Positions 1 through 10,870 of a stretch of DNA of 64,000 nucleotides are shown one piece after another. The stretch spans positions 41,574,656-41,638,655 of the forward strand of contig CM038709.1 of assembly GCA_021613375.1 (NCBI GenBank), written 5' to 3'. Source of the stretch: Megaleporinus macrocephalus (lineage: Eukaryota > Chordata > Actinopteri > Characiformes > Anostomidae). Made by a program: the position numbers and the translations under genes. Each line of letters opens with the position of its first letter. Position 1 is the stretch's first letter. The notes under the pieces are model-generated. The model did not search any database, was not told where the DNA came from, and saw nothing but the letters and a program-made list of their open reading frames with translations.

Positions 1-279
1 AGCTAACTAAGTAATATACTACTGGTTACATTAGCATAAATTGTGAATTAATCAAATATGTGTGGTAATAGCTTCCTTAAAACATGGATGTCTATTCAGG
101 TTGATTGAATGTGGGATGGAGTTATAAGGTGGTTTTGTATTATTTATATACTTTATATACAACCTGATGGCTATAAGCATCCAATACATGTTAATACCAT
201 CAACTTTGTAGCTCCAGCTGATTAGCTGATTGTATTTGAATAGTTTTAGGCAAGTGATTGCAAACTAGAGAAAATCAAA
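1..279. other. AT-rich DNA, nothing recognised
   Basis: I see no coding segment, tandem repeat or recognisable mobile element here. Confidence 0.5.
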
Positions 280-880
280 TGGTTTGAGTAAAATCAACTT
301 AAATGTCAAATAGACTGCAAGTAATCATTTGAGTTGAATACAATGAAATCTAGATTGTTTGTACTTAAAATATATTGTAAAATCCAACCTACTGACAATT
401 TAATTCAACTCAACATTGAGTTTCCTAAATCTAAATTAAGTTGTGAAAAAACTTAAAATAGTCTCCGTAAAAAGCTGATGTTTTCCTACATCAAAAGAAC
501 ACAGACAGTTAAATTAAGTTTGATTTTAATTCAAATTACATCACTGGGATCATCTAGGATCATCCTGACCCTTAAAGGGTTCACTGTAGAGAAATCCCAG
601 GACACTACAGTGTTTCTGTCCGAGGAAAAGAAGTTAAACATAGAAAACACCAAATCTCACAGTGAAAATAGAAAAAGACTTTGAAACCTTTACAAGGTCC
701 ACTAAACAACTCAAACTAGCCTTGATTAGCTGACCAATGAGAATCTGGCAAGGTGCCACAGGGGCGTGGTCCAAGCTAAAACCTGATGTTTTAAGTCTGT
801 TCAACTTAAAAATATTAATGTACTTTTAAAATAGTAGAACGTACTAAAACATTTTAAGTAATGCAATAAAACTTGTGTTT
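280..880. repeat. AT-rich dispersed-repeat-like block with AACTTAA/TTAAGTT motifs
   Basis: Short motifs of the type AACTTAA, TTAAGTT and GAGTTGAA recur on both strands. A similar texture is seen at 53,900-54,000 and near 54,320. This resembles non-autonomous DNA repeats of fish, but I could not define ends or target duplications. The one 68-codon open frame inside has no recognisable content. Confidence 0.35.
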
Positions 881-1361
881 TCAAGCAATCATTACACAAA
901 CTCTTTGCGCAGCAACAAATTAAAGGTTAAAAGTGTATATTAACCACCTGTATATGCATATATAAATATATATTTTATCCACCCACCAAAGTACTTTTCT
1001 CCCACCAAGTCCAACCCAAATCTGCCTGGCCACCTTTGTAAATAAGAATTGATTCTTGATGGCCTGCCTTTTTAAATGAAATGTTAAATTTGATGCAAAT
1101 ACTATCAACATTGTTACACAAACCTCACACTTTGCAGGCATATATTTTATTTTAGACAAAGCATTCATGGGAAATTTGCCTGATTTACATGTTACTACAG
1201 CATTTGATTATTATGCTGGATGATCTTACTGATAGCTCTCTGAAACCTGTGAACATACCCAGGCAATCCGTTTGCAGCAAACAGCTCACTGAAGGCAGTG
1301 ATTCTCAGTATTTGAATGGTGGTATACATCCTCAGTCAACCATGGACTTACCACAATCCGG

Positions 1362-1363
<2 letters not shown>
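881..1363. other. Unassigned AT-rich stretch
   Basis: No gene or repeat family recognised. A short TATA-rich run lies near 950-975. Confidence 0.45.

Positions 1364-1426
<63 letters not shown>
1364..1426. repeat. (CA)n microsatellite
   Basis: About 31 CA dinucleotides with one TA interruption near 1394. The open frames on both strands across it are low-complexity artefacts. Confidence 0.97.
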
Positions 1427-1428
<2 letters not shown>

Positions 1429-1504
1429 CTATACGACAGTGTTGTTGTACACAGCCTTTTTCACTTAGCATTGCACTAAAGCTTCCTCACCCACCACACT
1501 GTGA

Positions 1505-1705
1505 CACACCACAGGCTGTGGCGGGGGGAGCGCTAGATATGGCGTCACTGCGGGATCCGGCACAACGGGGGAGTACGATTCCCCTATAAAGGGCATCCAG
1601 CTGAAGGCAATAAAAGACACTGAGAATGTTCTGGCAACATTATGGGAAAACTTTCAGAAGGAGAAGGCCCTTTACAAGAGAAAGAGGCGGAAAGTGAAGG
1701 CCTAG
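1505..1705 (+). other. Candidate coding segment (exon tail or relic), unrecognised
   Basis: Between a TGA at 1502 and a TAG at 1703 one frame stays open for 66 codons without an ATG. It ends in a highly basic tail (residues rich in K and R, ending KRKRRKVKA) preceded by an amphipathic stretch, LATLWENFQKEKAL. A possible splice acceptor (CACACCACAG) sits at 1505-1514. The block is richer in CpG than its surroundings. It could be a last exon, a retroelement relic or chance. I do not recognise the family. Confidence 0.22.
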
Positions 1706-2029
1706 CGAGGGTCCGCCGAGGGCTGGGTGTGGGCTAGTTATTGTCTCCTCTGTGGATCTTCTGGCCGACCCGTCCAGCCAGAATTCCATTCCGATCTCCC
1801 TCGGAGCAGGGGCATGTCCGGGAAAGCGTCGTCCACGGGGTCTGGTAACAGATCCTGGTGCTGGTTGTGAAACCCAATCAGGCGGGACTTAGCGGGAGAG
1901 TGATGGGATGAAGTTGATGGGGTCGCCTGTCCGTCGGAAACACGCACACATCTGTGGGCGAAACCGGAGCTTCGGGAAGAGTTATAACCGTGCATTAGCA
2001 TCTGGCTCAGCCGGAAAACGGCTCGGAAG
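1706..2029. other. CpG-rich single-copy block
   Basis: GC- and CpG-richer than the AT-rich background and directly follows the candidate coding segment. An 87-codon ATG frame on the minus strand (2001 to 1738) crosses it but has no domain I recognise, so I do not call it a gene. Confidence 0.4.
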
Positions 2030-2520
2030 CTTTTTCATGCTGTGATCTTCTAATTAGTAATGAAATCTTATATACGGCCGCAATAATGACCAGTTAGCAT
2101 TATGCAAATGATTCATGCTCATTTTCTTCCCATTATCTTTTATTCACTGTGAGCCGCGTTAGCATTTTTTGGGTAAAGTTTTCCTTTAATAGAATTTTTC
2201 TTCTACGGTTTTCAAATATGGCGGAATATTTCAGGGCAAAATTGCCCGTAACGATCAATCAGTGCTCCTAGCAGTCACTTAGAGCTACACAAAAGAGCCC
2301 ATGATAATCATCTGTCCGCTAGCTCCCATTCATTCCACTCATTTGCACATTAATGGAATAATTCCCTTTAAATTCTTCCTTTAGCTGAACATCCCAGGTT
2401 AATGGTTCATGTTAATGCATCTAATGATGAAAAAAAGCTACCAGGGATCAGTTAGCATTAAGCAAATGAGATCATGCTAATTCTGCCCCCACTAGCTGTC
2501 ATTCACAAGTTTTCCTTATT
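2030..2520. promoter_or_regulatory. Candidate conserved non-coding/enhancer block with duplicated octamer-like motif
   Basis: The motif CAGTTAGCATTATGCAAATG begins at 2091 and recurs with small changes at 2449 (GTTAGCATTAAGCAAATGAG), 358 bp apart; the similarity continues into a shared TCATGCTNATT. The first copy holds a perfect POU octamer ATGCAAAT at 2102-2109. TAATTAG and TTAATG homeodomain-type cores lie around and between them (2051, 2351, 2411). The texture is that of a developmental enhancer. Enhancer function is inference. Confidence 0.35.
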
Positions 2521-2724
2521 TTTTTTTTTCTTGTTTTAAATGATGAGTCCTCATTTTTAATGAATTAATATTGAGTGAAGTGTAAAAATAGGCATGAGTC
2601 ATTTTGGACCTAAACATTTTTAAGCCTCTCTTGACTCCTTGGAATGAAGCAGGTTGTTTTACGTTACTGTGCCTTTAACTGTGACATCTTGTACTGAGCT
2701 GTAATCTGATTGGCTGTCTTGTAT

Positions 2725-2728
<4 letters not shown>

Positions 2729-2810
<82 letters not shown>
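2729..2810. repeat. (TA)n microsatellite
   Basis: About 41 uninterrupted TA units, abutting the TIR element that follows. Confidence 0.97.
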
Positions 2811-2811
<1 letters not shown>

Positions 2812-3025
2812 TGCAATGTTACAGGAGAGAACAAAAACACACTTTACTTTCAATGTAAGTTAATGGAACCAGAATTTTTTCAAAGCTATTTTGGAGCACT
2901 TCTATTGGTTTGTTGATCATTAAATTTTCGCACAATGTAAATGACCATTGGCGTGTTCAAATGATGTAGAAAACTCAAACTCGAAAAAAATGGGGGTACC
3001 TGTTTTTCATTGAGCAGCAATGATA

Positions 3026-3027
<2 letters not shown>
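2811..3027 (-). mobile_element. TIR-bearing short element (MITE-like), copy 1
   Basis: Shares its core with eleven other copies in the window: minus-strand GGACCAATAGAAATGCTCC-type sequence (here CTATTGGTTTG on plus), and the motifs TTTCAATGTAAGTTAATGGA and CAAATGATGTAGAAAACTC. The 3' terminus (GAGCAGCAATGATAT) matches the family TIR; the other TIR is lost. It lies directly between two (TA)n arrays. Confidence 0.75.

Positions 3028-3079
<52 letters not shown>
3028..3079. repeat. (TA)n microsatellite
   Basis: TA run with one TTTA interruption at its start; forms the right border of TIR element copy 1. Confidence 0.95.
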
Positions 3080-3084
<5 letters not shown>

Positions 3085-3686
3085 TTTATGTGTTCATTTA
3101 GTGTAACGTAAATAAGGTCATGCTTACGGTTTCACGAAAACCTTTCATATATTGCATGTATTTGTAGTTTTAACTGATTACTTTAATTAAATAATTTAAC
3201 TTTAATTTCACTAAACTTTTATTTAATTGAACATTTAATTCAACAAAAAAAGTGTTAATGTGGGTAAGAGTGAATGACCACAACCAGCTACTAGCTAGCA
3301 CACATACTAAGACTTTTGGTAAAAGTTCTGCTTAAAAAGAATAGAAAGTTTTTTTCTGCATAATCAAAATGTTAAGATCAAAGTAATTTGGAGTGATTTG
3401 ATGGGAAATGTGTCGAGTCAGAGCACACATATACAGTATGTGCATGGTATATCTTAAGTTATATCATAAATGTAGTTTGCATTATCAAAGCTGTACTTGA
3501 CTGGGCATCATTTGACTTTCTGGTTATGCCATCTGTCTTTTCAGACTAATTGAACGGACATCTGCTTAGACACCTGTACAAAGTTTAACCTGAGTTTACA
3601 CTTACATTTTTATTATAATTCTTACATTTTTATTAAAATAATTACATATTTTCCCGCCAAATGGCATGCTAAATTGAACCATATAC

Positions 3687-3717
<31 letters not shown>

Positions 3718-4860
3718 TATATTTATATTTAAAAAACCACTGATCCTGACATTACACCATGAAGGTCATTTGGAATCTTCATCATGATGCAATTGTCTTT
3801 TTAGACTTTGGAGAAAAAAAATGATATGCATGCGCTGAAAATGATTTTATCAAATAAAAGTATAATATTTGAAAATTTTCACATTTGTCATGTATTTACA
3901 AGTTTTGGGGGAAATAATAGTCTTCATGTCAGTGACCTACATTTATATTTTAAATACATCCAGAGTTTAGAGTTACATAGCATAGAGGGTGGATTAATAT
4001 ATGCAAGGCAAACTAGTCCCTTAAGAAAACTTAATACATTATTTAGACTAAATAATAAATATTCAGACATGATACATTATTTATTTATATTTAAATTTCA
4101 TTTTACTGTTAATATTACACAGTTTACTGGCTATTTGGGACATTAAATTAAGCCACAATCTTCAGACGTACCAAATTAAGGACTATTTAATACATTTTAT
4201 ATGTGAAATAATTGTATTTCATTTTTATCACTACATTATGGTCAATAATTAAACATCATTGGACTCTCCACACAGCTCAACCTTTTCTTAATGACTTCTA
4301 TTACTTCTTGGGAACCAGTGCTATCAGCCGTTGCCTCGGGCCTTCAGTTTGTTAAAACTGCTTGTGTTGGAATTTGAAGCTCCAAAAATTGTAATAAAAA
4401 AAAAAAATTAGCTGCATGATTTGTAAACCATTCAAGAAAAACAATTTAATAGTGTTGATGTTGTCAGTGGTCTACACCTTTACTGTTTATGATGCTCGTT
4501 TAGAACACAAGCTAACACATTAAAACTATCATGGCTACTTCAATGCATCGAGTTATCAAAGGTAAGACATACATTCTCAGTTAAGTTATGATTATGTTAT
4601 CCTCACTGGGCAAGAGTTGTGCCTATGGTGTGCAGGTGTTGTTTTATAGTGAAGGGTGCTGTTGAACTGAAATGTTGGTTGTTTTTATGCGAGTCCAGCA
4701 TTGGTGTGTTCACAGTCTTGCTATAGTTTTGCGCCACCGTAGGGGGAAAGTACTGGATTAGGGAGGGTGATGAGTGCTTACCTGTCCATGATGTGCTGAC
4801 ATGGCAGCCTACCTAAAATTTGTATTTCCTTTTATGCCACTGGGCTACATTTGCAGAGCG
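3080..4860. other. AT-rich stretch, no gene recognised
   Basis: Contains a short TA run near 3687-3719. An AT-driven 112-codon open frame at 3808-4146 opens at TTG and has no domain. I see no other structure. Confidence 0.5.
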
Positions 4861-5001
4861 TCAGAGCGAGCAGCACCTGAAACTCCACCTGAACTAGCAA
4901 ATTAGCAAACTACTAACTTTGACACATCTCATGCTTTTCTTCTCTCTTCTCTTCTCTCCTATTCTTCTGTTTTCTCCTCTCCCTCTGTCAGAACTAGCAT
5001 C

Positions 5002-5590
5002 ATGGCATCCCCGGAACAACGCACTCTCCAGTCGCTGAGCACGGAGCTGTTTCGGTTGGACCGGCAGATCCTCGCGCTCGTGAGGAGACAGGAACATCTC
5101 ATCCGGCAAAAGACGCAGCTCGGGTCCTTCCTAGAGGCCTTACTGGGGGCGGTCGCTCCGGCCTCGTCCCCACCCGCATACCAGCAGTCACCAGCTCCAC
5201 GCCAGCCCCTCCGCCCCACCGTATACTTCAACCGGTTCTCGGTCCTCAACTCACCGCGCACACCGGCGTCTCGGACCCCGTAGCCCGCCCCAGTGCCGCA
5301 GGCCTCGGCCCCCGCGTCTCAGCCCTCCGGACAGGTATTGGTTATTGGTAGCTCTATAGTCCGCAACGTTAAATTACCGCGCGCCAGTGTGTTGTGTTTT
5401 CCAGGAGCTTGTGTCCTAGACATCGCCAGGCGTCTACCTTCGGCCCTCAGACGCAACGCATTCGAGACCGTGGTCATCCAAGTTAGGACCAACAACATCT
5501 CTGCCCGGCGTAGCGAGGTCCTGAAGGAGCACTACTGTTCGCTACTGGACACCGTGAGGAAGGTGACCAATGCCAGTATCGTCATCTCCG
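5002..5590 (+). pseudogene. Non-LTR retrotransposon ORF1 (coiled-coil plus SGNH/esterase-like) remnant
   Basis: An ATG at 5002 opens a frame of 93 codons, broken by one in-frame TAG at 5281-5283. The same frame then continues to 5637. Residues about 9-41 look like a leucine-rich coiled coil, 45-93 are Pro/Ala/Ser-rich, and after the stop comes a segment like the esterase domain of fish LINE ORF1 proteins (LINEs of the CR1/L2 kind often carry one). The block I motif reads IGSSIVR where the family has G-D-S, and the block III motif reads VRTNN where G-T-N-D is expected, so the likely catalytic signature is decayed. The protein-like similarity ends near 5590, where a different, repeated 3' tail begins. 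No reverse transcriptase follows. A pyrimidine-rich leader (4930-4990) precedes the ATG. ORF1 normally acts with an ORF2 reverse transcriptase in an RNP; this copy cannot. Confidence 0.7.
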
Positions 5591-5870
5591 GTACAGCTTC
5601 TAAAGCTTCTACCTTCAGACTCAGCTTTAGTTTATAAACTAAATACTGTGCGACCAGAGGAGCATGGGTCTCTCCTCGTAAGTCTGGTTCCTCCCAAGGT
5701 TTCTTCCTCCAGTTGAGGGAGTTGTTCTTGACACCGTTCCCTCTGGCTTGCTCACAAGGGATAAAGTGTGTGATTTCATGTTCTTCATTCTTTTAAAATT
5801 CCTGTAAAGCTGCTTTGTGAAAACTTGACATTTGCGCTGTAGTCGTCCAACGCCCATAGGCCCTACCACA
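5591..5870 (+). mobile_element. Retroposon 3' tail
   Basis: Carries GGTTCCTCCCAAGGTTTCTT, CTGGCTTGCTCA and AAAGCTGCTTTGTGA, motifs of a 3' tail common in fish retroposons. The same tail lies in the opposite orientation at 13,200-13,505. Here it is joined to the LINE ORF1 remnant. Confidence 0.65.
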
Positions 5871-5989
5871 AATCTGAATTGGTATGTGGGTATGCAGCCT
5901 CACAGAATGGCTTTGTTTGTGTATCCTAACAATGTAATTATGCAGAAATTAGTATCAGTATTAGTATAATTCCCTGTTAATGTCTGCAT

Positions 5990-6600
5990 TGGGGTCAGTT
6001 AACCTCACCGAATGAGAGAGAGCTAACTGCCTGCCGACGGGTAACTCAAATTTCACCTTGAGATCTACAAAAACAAAGCGACAGCTACCATTCCTTTACA
6101 AACGAATCCCACATGCCGAGGTCATGGGCCGAAGTCCCTGTCAGCTGTGCTGGTAAAGTGGTGTCGCTGATGTCATCTCTGCGCGACCCGTGATTGCTTT
6201 TTCCCCTCCTTCTGCTGGCTGGTGAATAATAGCTGCTGTCTAATTAACACATCTGGGTCTGTGATGCTCGGAGCCAAAGGCCAGAGAGAGAAATAATAGT
6301 CTCTCGTGTTGTGATCTTGTAGACTTCATGCTAGTTTTAATCAAGCATCGGGGTGGGCGGGTGTGCATGTGTGTGCGCGCCATTGTGTTAGGAAAGTGAG
6401 CGAAAGCCTTGCTGTGAGTCTAACCTCTCGTCGGGATATGATGAGGGTCGGATGTAAGCGTGTGTGCATGTGTCCTATGGGGCTCTTTATGATTCTAAAG
6501 CAGGGTAATGAGGGCTGCAAGGAGCCGTGAGCTATGGGAATAACCATCCGCTCGTACTGTTCCTTCGATAATTATGCTAACTCTGTCGCCCTCTCTTAGG
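5990..6600. promoter_or_regulatory. Single-copy GC-richer block, candidate regulatory DNA
   Basis: Moderate CpG content, a homeodomain core next to an E-box-like site (TAATTAACACATCTG, 6241-6255) and TTTTAATCAAGCA at 6335. No credible coding frame. Conservation cannot be tested from one sequence. Confidence 0.25.
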
Positions 6601-6787
6601 GGGACGCTAGGTAACAGCGATGTAACTACTCATAGTCTTCAGCCTAATGTTGGCTGACTGAAGCAAACACAGTTAATAGGCTAAACATCACTTATCCAAA
6701 AATGAGGCAATAAGCCGAGAGAAACTGTGCTGTACAGTGATTTTAACACCAGTGGGGCAAGAGGGGTGGTAACCAATACCAAGCCTA

Positions 6788-7780
6788 CATACCATACTAA
6801 CCACTACACCACCGTACTAACCACTACACCACCATACTAACCACTACACCACCGTACTAACCACTACACCACCATACTAACCACTACACCACCTTACTAA
6901 CCACTACTCCACCGTACTAACCACTACTCCACCGTACTAACCACTACACCACCATACTGACCACTACACCACCGTACTAACCACTACACCACCATACTAA
7001 CCACTACACCACCTTACTAACCACTACTCCACCGTACTAACCACTACTCCACCGTACTAACCACTACACCACCATACTAACCACTACACCACCGTACTAA
7101 CCACTACACCACCATACTAACCACTGTACCACCATACTAACCACTACACGACCATACTAACCACTACACCACCATACTAACCACTACACCACCGTACTAA
7201 CCACTACACCACCGTACTAACCCCTACACCACCATACTAACCACTACACCACCTTACTAACCACTACTCCAACGTACTAACCACTACACCACCGTACTAA
7301 CCACTACACCACCATACTAACCACTACACCACCTTACTAACCACCACACCACCGTACTAACCACTACACCACCGTACTAACCACTATACCACCATACTAA
7401 CCACTACACCACCGTACTAACCGCTACACCACCATACTAACCACTACACCACCCTACTAACCGCTACACCACCATACTAACCTCTACACCACCGTACTAA
7501 CCACTACACCACTGTACTAACACTACACCACCGTACTAACCACTACATCACCATACTAACCACTACACCACCATACTAACAAATACACCACCATACTAAC
7601 TACTACACCACCGTAATAACCACTACACCACCGTGCTGACCACTACACCAGCATGCTAACTACTACACCAGCGTGCTAACCACTACACCAGTGTGCTAAC
7701 CACTACACCAGCGTGCTAACCATTACACCAGCGTGCTAACCACTACACCATTGTACTAATCACTACACCACTGTACTATA
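6788..7780 (-). repeat. 20-bp minisatellite array A (about 50 units)
   Basis: Plus-strand unit CCGTACTAACCACTACACCA; the minus strand reads TGGTGTAGTGGTTAGTACGG, identical to the unit of three other arrays. Units stay in 20-bp register with point changes and a rare 1-bp loss (near 7520). From about 7630 units carry GTTAGCAC in place of GTTAGTAC on the minus strand. Confidence 0.97.
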
Positions 7781-8194
7781 GAGTTATGGGATGGAGTCTT
7801 ACAAACTGTGTTTTGTTCTTCTCACTCCATTGAGACCTCCAGAGTATGAAGGCAAGGCAACAGATTAGTAAACATCCTGCCAGTGCTAAGAACAATGAGT
7901 CATCTCTCTCACTCTGTCTCTGTCTTCCTCTCTCTGTCGCATACATCAGGTTCTGAATCACTTCAACTCATCCCAAAGGTACTGGGATCCCAAAGGTCCA
8001 CAGTTCCACTGCTCTACAGTCCAGTGCTGTGGGCTTTATGCCTCTCTCAGCATTGGGCATCGTGATCTTAGGCTCATGTGTAGCCACTCCAGAGCATCCC
8101 CTTCCATTGGCCAGTGCACAAGACCTACGTCAACCAGGCCAAATTCACTCATTACAATGATACTCGCATATCAATGCTGTTCACACAACAACAG

Positions 8195-8372
8195 GCATAG
8201 TATCTTTACAGTAGGTGCCAAAAACATTCTTAACTTTCAATGTAAGTTAATATACAGAGGTTTTGTTCCCTTTCTTTTGGTCCAATCATCAGAAAGTTTC
8301 CCAGGATATAAAGAACAACACTTGTTTAAATAATATAGAAAAAAGACATTTTTCTTTGGACAGCAAGGACAT
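8195..8372 (-). mobile_element. TIR element, degraded copy 2
   Basis: Matches the family core (AACTTTCAATGTAAGTTAAT) and ends in the family TIR (TTTTTCTTTGGACAGC). The middle is diverged. Confidence 0.65.
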
Positions 8373-8439
8373 TTTGGACTTTATAAATTTCAATATCACG
8401 TATTTAACCGAAGTGATGACTCTTAGATATGATAGAGTG

Positions 8440-8590
8440 TAGTGTGTCCACCCTTTACCTTCATTACAGCTACCATTCTTTTCAGGAGATTCAAGGAGAC
8501 TTGCAGACACACCTCCAAAGTTCCAACCAAAGTTCATTCTTAGAATTCAGCTTCTCAGTATTCAACTAATCTTAAACACATGCAGTTATG
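8440..8590 (-). mobile_element. Tc1-like transposon fragment (older partial copy)
   Basis: Resembles the start of the fragment at 8786-9411 (shared ATTCTTTTCAGGAGA, ACCTCCAAAGTTC, TCAGCTTCTCAGTATTC-type sequence). Probably the same family split by the insertion that follows. Confidence 0.5.
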
Positions 8591-8785
8591 TTGAGGTCTT
8601 GTTGAGGTCTGGGGTGGTCACTCCAACAGCACTGCTGTGTCTGATCTACTCACCACAGCAAAACACACACACATTAACACACCACCACCACGCCAGTGTC
8701 CTTACAGTGCTGAGAATGATCCACCTCCCTAATAATACCTGCTCTGTGGTGGTCATGTGAGGGTCCTGATCATTGAAGAACAGGG
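8591..8785 (+). mobile_element. Fragment of a common teleost non-autonomous repeat
   Basis: Contains AGTGCTGAGAATGATCCACC and CTGCTCTGTGGTGGTC, recognised from memory as a widespread fish repeat. Lies between two similar Tc1-like fragments, so it probably inserted into one. A related piece is at 60,310-60,545. Confidence 0.5.
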
Positions 8786-9411
8786 AACCATAGGGCTAAA
8801 ATATGCCTTTACCTTTATTACAGCAGCAATTCTTTTCAGGAGACTCAAGGCAACCTGCAGCCACATCTCCAAAGTTCAGTCTTAGAAGCTGAGTTAGAAT
8901 TTAGCTTCTCAGTATTCGACTAATCTCAAACATCTCAGTGATCTTGAGGTCTGGACTCTAGGGTGGTCCATCCATTGTTCTGAGAACACCAGCAGCTTCT
9001 TTGTTGGATGTGTCTGAGCTTCTCTGTTCAGACCCATAGTGCTGAGGTGTCTTCTCACAGTGGAAGGATGGTCAGGAACACCTGTGGATGTTTTTAGATG
9101 TGAAGCAAAAGTGGAGCTTGGTTTTATTCTAGAATCTCAAAGTTGAAAGTTCTGTTTTTTTTCTGATGGGGACAGTTTTGCTAGGTCCACCAGGTATTCC
9201 CGGTGGTTGTTAGGAGTTCAAGTTTCTCGGTAGCTTTCAATCATTTTCTAAGCTACACTTTGGGAAGATCATGGATTTTCATTTGACTTTCTTTATCCTT
9301 AATAATCCAATATCACATCTTCCCAAATGACTTATTTGCATTCAACTAGAGTTTCAACTGGGAATTAAATAAATGAAAGTTCTCTGACTTTTGTACACTA
9401 CTGTAAATAAA
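8786..9411 (-). pseudogene. Tc1-like transposase fragment
   Basis: Read on the minus strand, a broken frame shows the second helix-turn-helix-like part of a Tc1-type DNA-binding region (PSTVRRHLSTMGLN), followed by KKLLVFSEQW. The right end (TTTGTACACTACTGTAAATA, 9390-9409) looks like a Tc1-type terminus. Stops and frameshifts are present and no catalytic DDE part is seen. The intact enzyme would cut and paste the element at TA sites. Confidence 0.6.
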
Positions 9412-9428
9412 TAGCTATGACCATAGAC

Positions 9429-9430
<2 letters not shown>

Positions 9431-9478
<48 letters not shown>

Positions 9479-9510
9479 GCTCTTTCTCTCTATCTCTCTC
9501 TCTCTCTCTC
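9431..9510. repeat. (CT)n microsatellite
   Basis: About 47 bp of pure CT, then an imperfect continuation after TAGCTCTTT. Confidence 0.95.
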
Positions 9511-9800
9511 GTCCACATACCCATGCCTGTTTCTGTAATGGTGGATCTAAAAACAAAAAAGCGTCCGGTTCCGGAGCCCAGTCATATGGTAGAAGAAGGT
9601 GTTGGGGCACAGTGAGCCGGTGAGATGAGGAAGGTGATTGGATTGTGCCGTGGCACAGCATGTACCAATTTCCCCGACTTAATGGGATATTTCTACCCCC
9701 CCCCACCACCAACCCCTCCACTTGTGTTTTCCTTCCCCATCGCCTCCTGCTCTGCCGTGGACAAATTTAGCAGCTCTGACTAAGAAAGATGGACAGTTGG
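9511..9800. promoter_or_regulatory. Single-copy block, candidate conserved non-coding DNA
   Basis: GC-balanced, non-repetitive sequence between a CT repeat and AT-rich DNA, with no plausible coding frame (the 81-codon minus-strand frame is partly simple repeat). Role unknown. Confidence 0.22.
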
Positions 9801-10439
9801 CAGAAGCGGTGGTGTGGGTGGGCGGGGTGGGGGCGCACTGTTTTTTTGTGTAAACACTAGTTTGTTGGTTTCAAGGTGGACGCATAAATTGGTACAGAAG
9901 GAGAGGGGCGGCCTGGGTTACTGTTTTGGGATTGAAAGGGGAATTGGGTGCCCACTTGTATCTACAACTAGACGATGAAACACAGCACATGCTCCGCAAG
10001 GTATTTCCAGGTACCAGTGTCTGCTGTTTGCCGCCACCAATGTCTTTGGAATTGAGACATAATCATGTATTTGTTGGTGAAGGTAGGGCGAGAAACGGTG
10101 AGTGTAGTGGGTTCTTCATGTCTCATCATGTCTGTGGTCAGAGGAGAAGAACCGCTGCTACACTGACAAGCTATGAAATCATGGTCTTCACAAATGTGGC
10201 AATCAATGTAATTTTCCAAATTTCTAAGTTTCTAAGATGTTGGTTGTGACTGTTTCATTCTTTACTTCCAGGTAATCTATTGCCATTTGATCTTTTTCCA
10301 TCCTTTCAGTCTTAAAACCAACAAATTACTGCTGAATCCTCCCAACAAAAGTTATTTCTCAATTAAGACTTGAGCATTCACACAAGCAGCTACTCAATTA
10401 CTGCCCATTATTTTGTTGGGTGCATCTAAAATAGAAGTT
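9801..10439. other. No gene recognised
   Basis: Overlapping open frames of about 80-107 codons lie on both strands (9926-10249) but show no domain. No repeat structure seen. Confidence 0.45.
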
Positions 10440-10870
10440 TTTGAGAAAATTAGATAGAAGATAATCCATTTGCCTAAAAAGGAGAGAAGACATTGGAAAT
10501 AAGTGGGAAAAAAACATGGAAGACCTGGTAGACCTCCAAACTCTTTATCATTGACAACACTTTCTTCTTTAAGATGACCATCGAGCTCCACTCTTGGATC
10601 CGATCTGAAAACATCCACAGGTCTTTCTCTCCATCCTCCCTCTGTGAGAAGACACCTCAGTGCTATGGATCTGAAACGATGTGTCTAATTACTTGGATAG
10701 TAAGAGGGAGAAAATGCTAAACCAACTTCTGAGACTGAACTTTGGAGTAGTGGAAAATGATCCCTGGAGATTTCTCAAAAAAATTGAAAGCAAGTCTCTT
10801 ACTGAAAGGAATGGAAGCTCAGTCTTTCCGTCCATCTAACAGAGACTGACCTTTCTATGACTTTCTACAA
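10440..10870 (+). pseudogene. Tc1-like transposase fragment
   Basis: Carries the same helix-turn-helix-coding stretch as the 8.8-9.4 kb copy but on the plus strand (GTGAGAAGACACCTCAGTGC at 10,642), preceded by ATGGAAGACCTGGTAGACCT and followed by AGACTGAACTTTGGAGT, in the order expected for a Tc1 transposase. Many stops; no intact enzyme. Confidence 0.55.

Noticed and set aside
920..1168. 82-codon minus-strand frame
   Set aside because: AT-rich, no domain, includes TATA-derived I/Y run.
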